Shown piece by piece: positions 23,537 through 24,661 of a stretch of DNA of 24,661 bases; within the stretch, counting starts at the first letter, position 1, and each line of letters opens with the position of its first letter. The notes beneath the pieces are model-generated. The model was not told where the DNA came from. It saw only the letters and a list, made by a program, of their open reading frames with translations, and searched no databases. The DNA lies in NCBI GenBank assembly GCA_016839665.1, contig JAEOTU010000375.1:1-24661 (forward strand), written 5' to 3'. Source of the stretch: Candidatus Hodarchaeota archaeon. GTDB taxonomy: Archaea > Asgardarchaeota > Heimdallarchaeia > Hodarchaeales > Hodarchaeaceae. The position numbers and the translations under genes are program-made.

Positions 23537-24538
23537 TTATTTAACGTAAGTTTTCAGAATCCAGTCACAAATTGTAGGAAGAAGTCTTGGAGTAAATTCC
23601 TTCTTCTTCATTGAATCTAAAGTTGTAAATTCATGATCTGTTTGAGAAAATACTTCAAAATTGAAGTTATTGATATTTCTACTCTTTAAAGCCTTCAACA
23701 TATTATCCATATGCTGGTTCGGTGGGTGAATAACATCTAATTCTCCAAATAGAAGCAATACTGGACAAGATGTTTGTTGAAGAGAAGAGCTTGGATCATA
23801 TTCCAAAAAAGAGCGATACATTGGGGTATTTCCCTCTGATAATAAAAAACCTTCATAAGTAGATTTCAAATAGTTATCAACTGTTTTAAACACGGTTCGT
23901 TGTTCTTCAGACAAGTTGTTGAAGTTGGAATTTATTTCTTCATGAACTAAAGAGTTAACCTCCTCCCATCCTTCCTTCGATATAATTACCTGAAAAATAT
24001 GTTTAACTAATTTAACCCCTTTTTCAGTTTCTTTATCTGTTTCTCCTAATAATTGTCCAAGAGATTTTCGAGTAATAGTACCAGTTTTAATCCCTTTTAA
24101 TCCGTAACCTCTAAGAAGTACAATAAATGCAATCTCTTCAAATCGAGAAGCAGCTAAAGGAGCAATTGCTGCACCTAAACTATGACCGAGTAATCCTATC
24201 TGACTTGCGTCAATTTCTTTATATTTTTGTAATAACCGCAAAGCTGCTAATACTTCATCAGAAAGGTCGTTAAAGGTGAATTGATGCCAATTTACAGGAG
24301 ATGAATCACCTGAACCACGATCATCATATCTCAGAACTGCAATTCCATTATTTACCAGGTAAGATGAAATTATACGAAATTTTTTCATACCTCGTTCTTC
24401 AAAATCACAAGCACATGGACCATAGCCACTGAGTAATATCACAGCTGGAGATTTCCCAGCTTTTTTAGGGATTGATAGTGTTCCAGCAAGAGTAATATCA
24501 TCAACTTGGAATTCTACATCTTCTTCAAAAAATATCAT
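23537..24538 (-). CDS. Alpha/beta hydrolase (dienelactone-hydrolase/BAAT-like)
   Basis: A 333-residue alpha/beta hydrolase. It has VILLSGYGPC (33-42, oxyanion region), YDDRGSGDSS (71-80), the nucleophile Ser120 in GHSLGAAIAP, the acid Asp268 in FGELDVIHPP and the base His302 in TDHEFT. A helical insert at about 150-245 forms a lid. The GHSLGA-(A)-IAP and YDDRG motifs are typical of a broad group of uncharacterised esterases and peptidases related to S9/DUF3887-type hydrolases. No signal peptide is present, so it is cytosolic. The gene is 222 bases from the flavoprotein gene and may be its own unit. ATG 24538 directly precedes the first strand. Confidence 0.87.
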   Translation of the reverse strand: MIFFEEDVEFQVDDITLAGTLSIPKKAGKSPAVILLSGYGPCACDFEERGMKKFRIISSYLVNNGIAVLRYDDRGSGDSSPVNWHQFTFNDLSDEVLAALRLLQKYKEIDASQIGLLGHSLGAAIAPLAASRFEEIAFIVLLRGYGLKGIKTGTITRKSLGQLLGETDKETEKGVKLVKHIFQVIISKEGWEEVNSLVHEEINSNFNNLSEEQRTVFKTVDNYLKSTYEGFLLSEGNTPMYRSFLEYDPSSSLQQTSCPVLLLFGELDVIHPPNQHMDNMLKALKSRNINNFNFEVFSQTDHEFTTLDSMKKKEFTPRLLPTICDWILKTYVK

Positions 24539-24588
24539 TTTGTTTTTAACATCCTAATTCTCTTTCTAATGACAATTTAACCTATTTT

Positions 24589-24661
24589 TCAGACTTCCGT
24601 TGTCTTGTCTCTTTCACCCAGATAACCTGCTCCACGGGGAAGGCCAAACAGTCCAGGTTTA
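24589..24661 (-). CDS. C-terminal end of a gene cut off by the right edge
   Basis: The minus strand from 24660 reads 23 codons (KPGLFGLPRGAGYLGERDKTTEV) before a TGA at 24589-24591. The base composition is richer in G and C than the nearby spacer, and the peptide looks like coding sequence, with a GLPRGAGYLG glycine stretch. Too little is present to name it. It lies 50 bases upstream of the alpha/beta hydrolase on the same strand. Confidence 0.5.
   Translation of the reverse strand, partial: KPGLFGLPRGAGYLGERDKTTEV

Noticed and set aside
1..24661. CRISPR arrays, tRNA or rRNA genes, insertion sequences, attachment sites
   Set aside because: I looked by eye for spaced direct repeats, cloverleaf-like segments, transposase motifs and terminal repeats and found none that hold up.

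Overview
The window is AT-rich and densely packed with protein genes on both strands. I see no rRNA, tRNA, CRISPR array or insertion sequence. It looks archaeal. AT-rich TATA-like boxes sit about 45-75 bases before several starts (for example 1622-1629, 7579-7586, 10264-10273, 14121-14129, 20440-20448), transcription ends look like T tracts, and start codons often include TTG or GTG backed by Shine-Dalgarno (SD) sites. The secreted proteins have an N-terminal signal peptide, many N-x-S/T sequons, a Ser/Thr-rich stalk and a C-terminal membrane anchor. The mix of large beta-helix and beta-propeller surface proteins, crotonase, MNT/HEPN pair, M3 peptidase and several alpha/beta hydrolases suggests an Asgard archaeon of the Heimdall/Loki type. 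That placement is inference, because no eukaryotic-signature gene or rRNA is present to prove it.

Layout. 1-1555 (minus): a large secreted protein that runs off the left edge and starts with TTG. 1670-3451 (minus): an M3 oligoendopeptidase, divergent from a haloalkane-dehalogenase-like hydrolase (3594-4484), which ends 5 bases from a convergent NimA-like flavoprotein gene. 5190-5889: an overlapping MNT nucleotidyltransferase/HEPN pair, followed by a bidirectional terminator. 5986-7524 (minus): a surface beta-helix protein with a well-formed promoter. 7817-10163: an MFS transporter overlapping a threonine aldolase. 10321-11812: a zinc-ribbon membrane protein and an alpha/beta hydrolase. 11813-14075 (minus): an unrecognised 323-residue protein followed by a PfkB-type kinase. 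14168-15477 (minus): a second secreted protein and a small membrane protein. 15527-18904 (minus): a compact run of a reductase with a zinc-ribbon tail, a HisC-like aminotransferase and a crotonase. 19004-20150 (minus): a CPBP membrane protease and a helix-hairpin-helix fragment that resembles the C-terminus of a Hel308/Ski2 helicase. 20500-22284: a secreted seven-bladed propeller protein. 22277-24538 (minus): a nitronate-monooxygenase-like flavoprotein and another alpha/beta hydrolase. The last 73 bases hold the C-terminal end of one more minus-strand gene.

How the genes may work together. The tightest functional groups are the reductase/aminotransferase/crotonase run (gaps of 6 and 15 bases), the MNT/HEPN pair (26-base overlap), the transporter/aldolase pair (20-base overlap) and the kinase plus unknown protein (28-base gap). 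Three convergent gene pairs have essentially no space between their stop codons. The surface proteins share an anchor design and probably form part of the cell envelope. I see no clear phage, defence island or plasmid signature. The most unusual items are the zinc-ribbon-tailed reductase operon, the helicase-tail fragment, the kinase-linked unknown protein and several candidate operators and leader structures.
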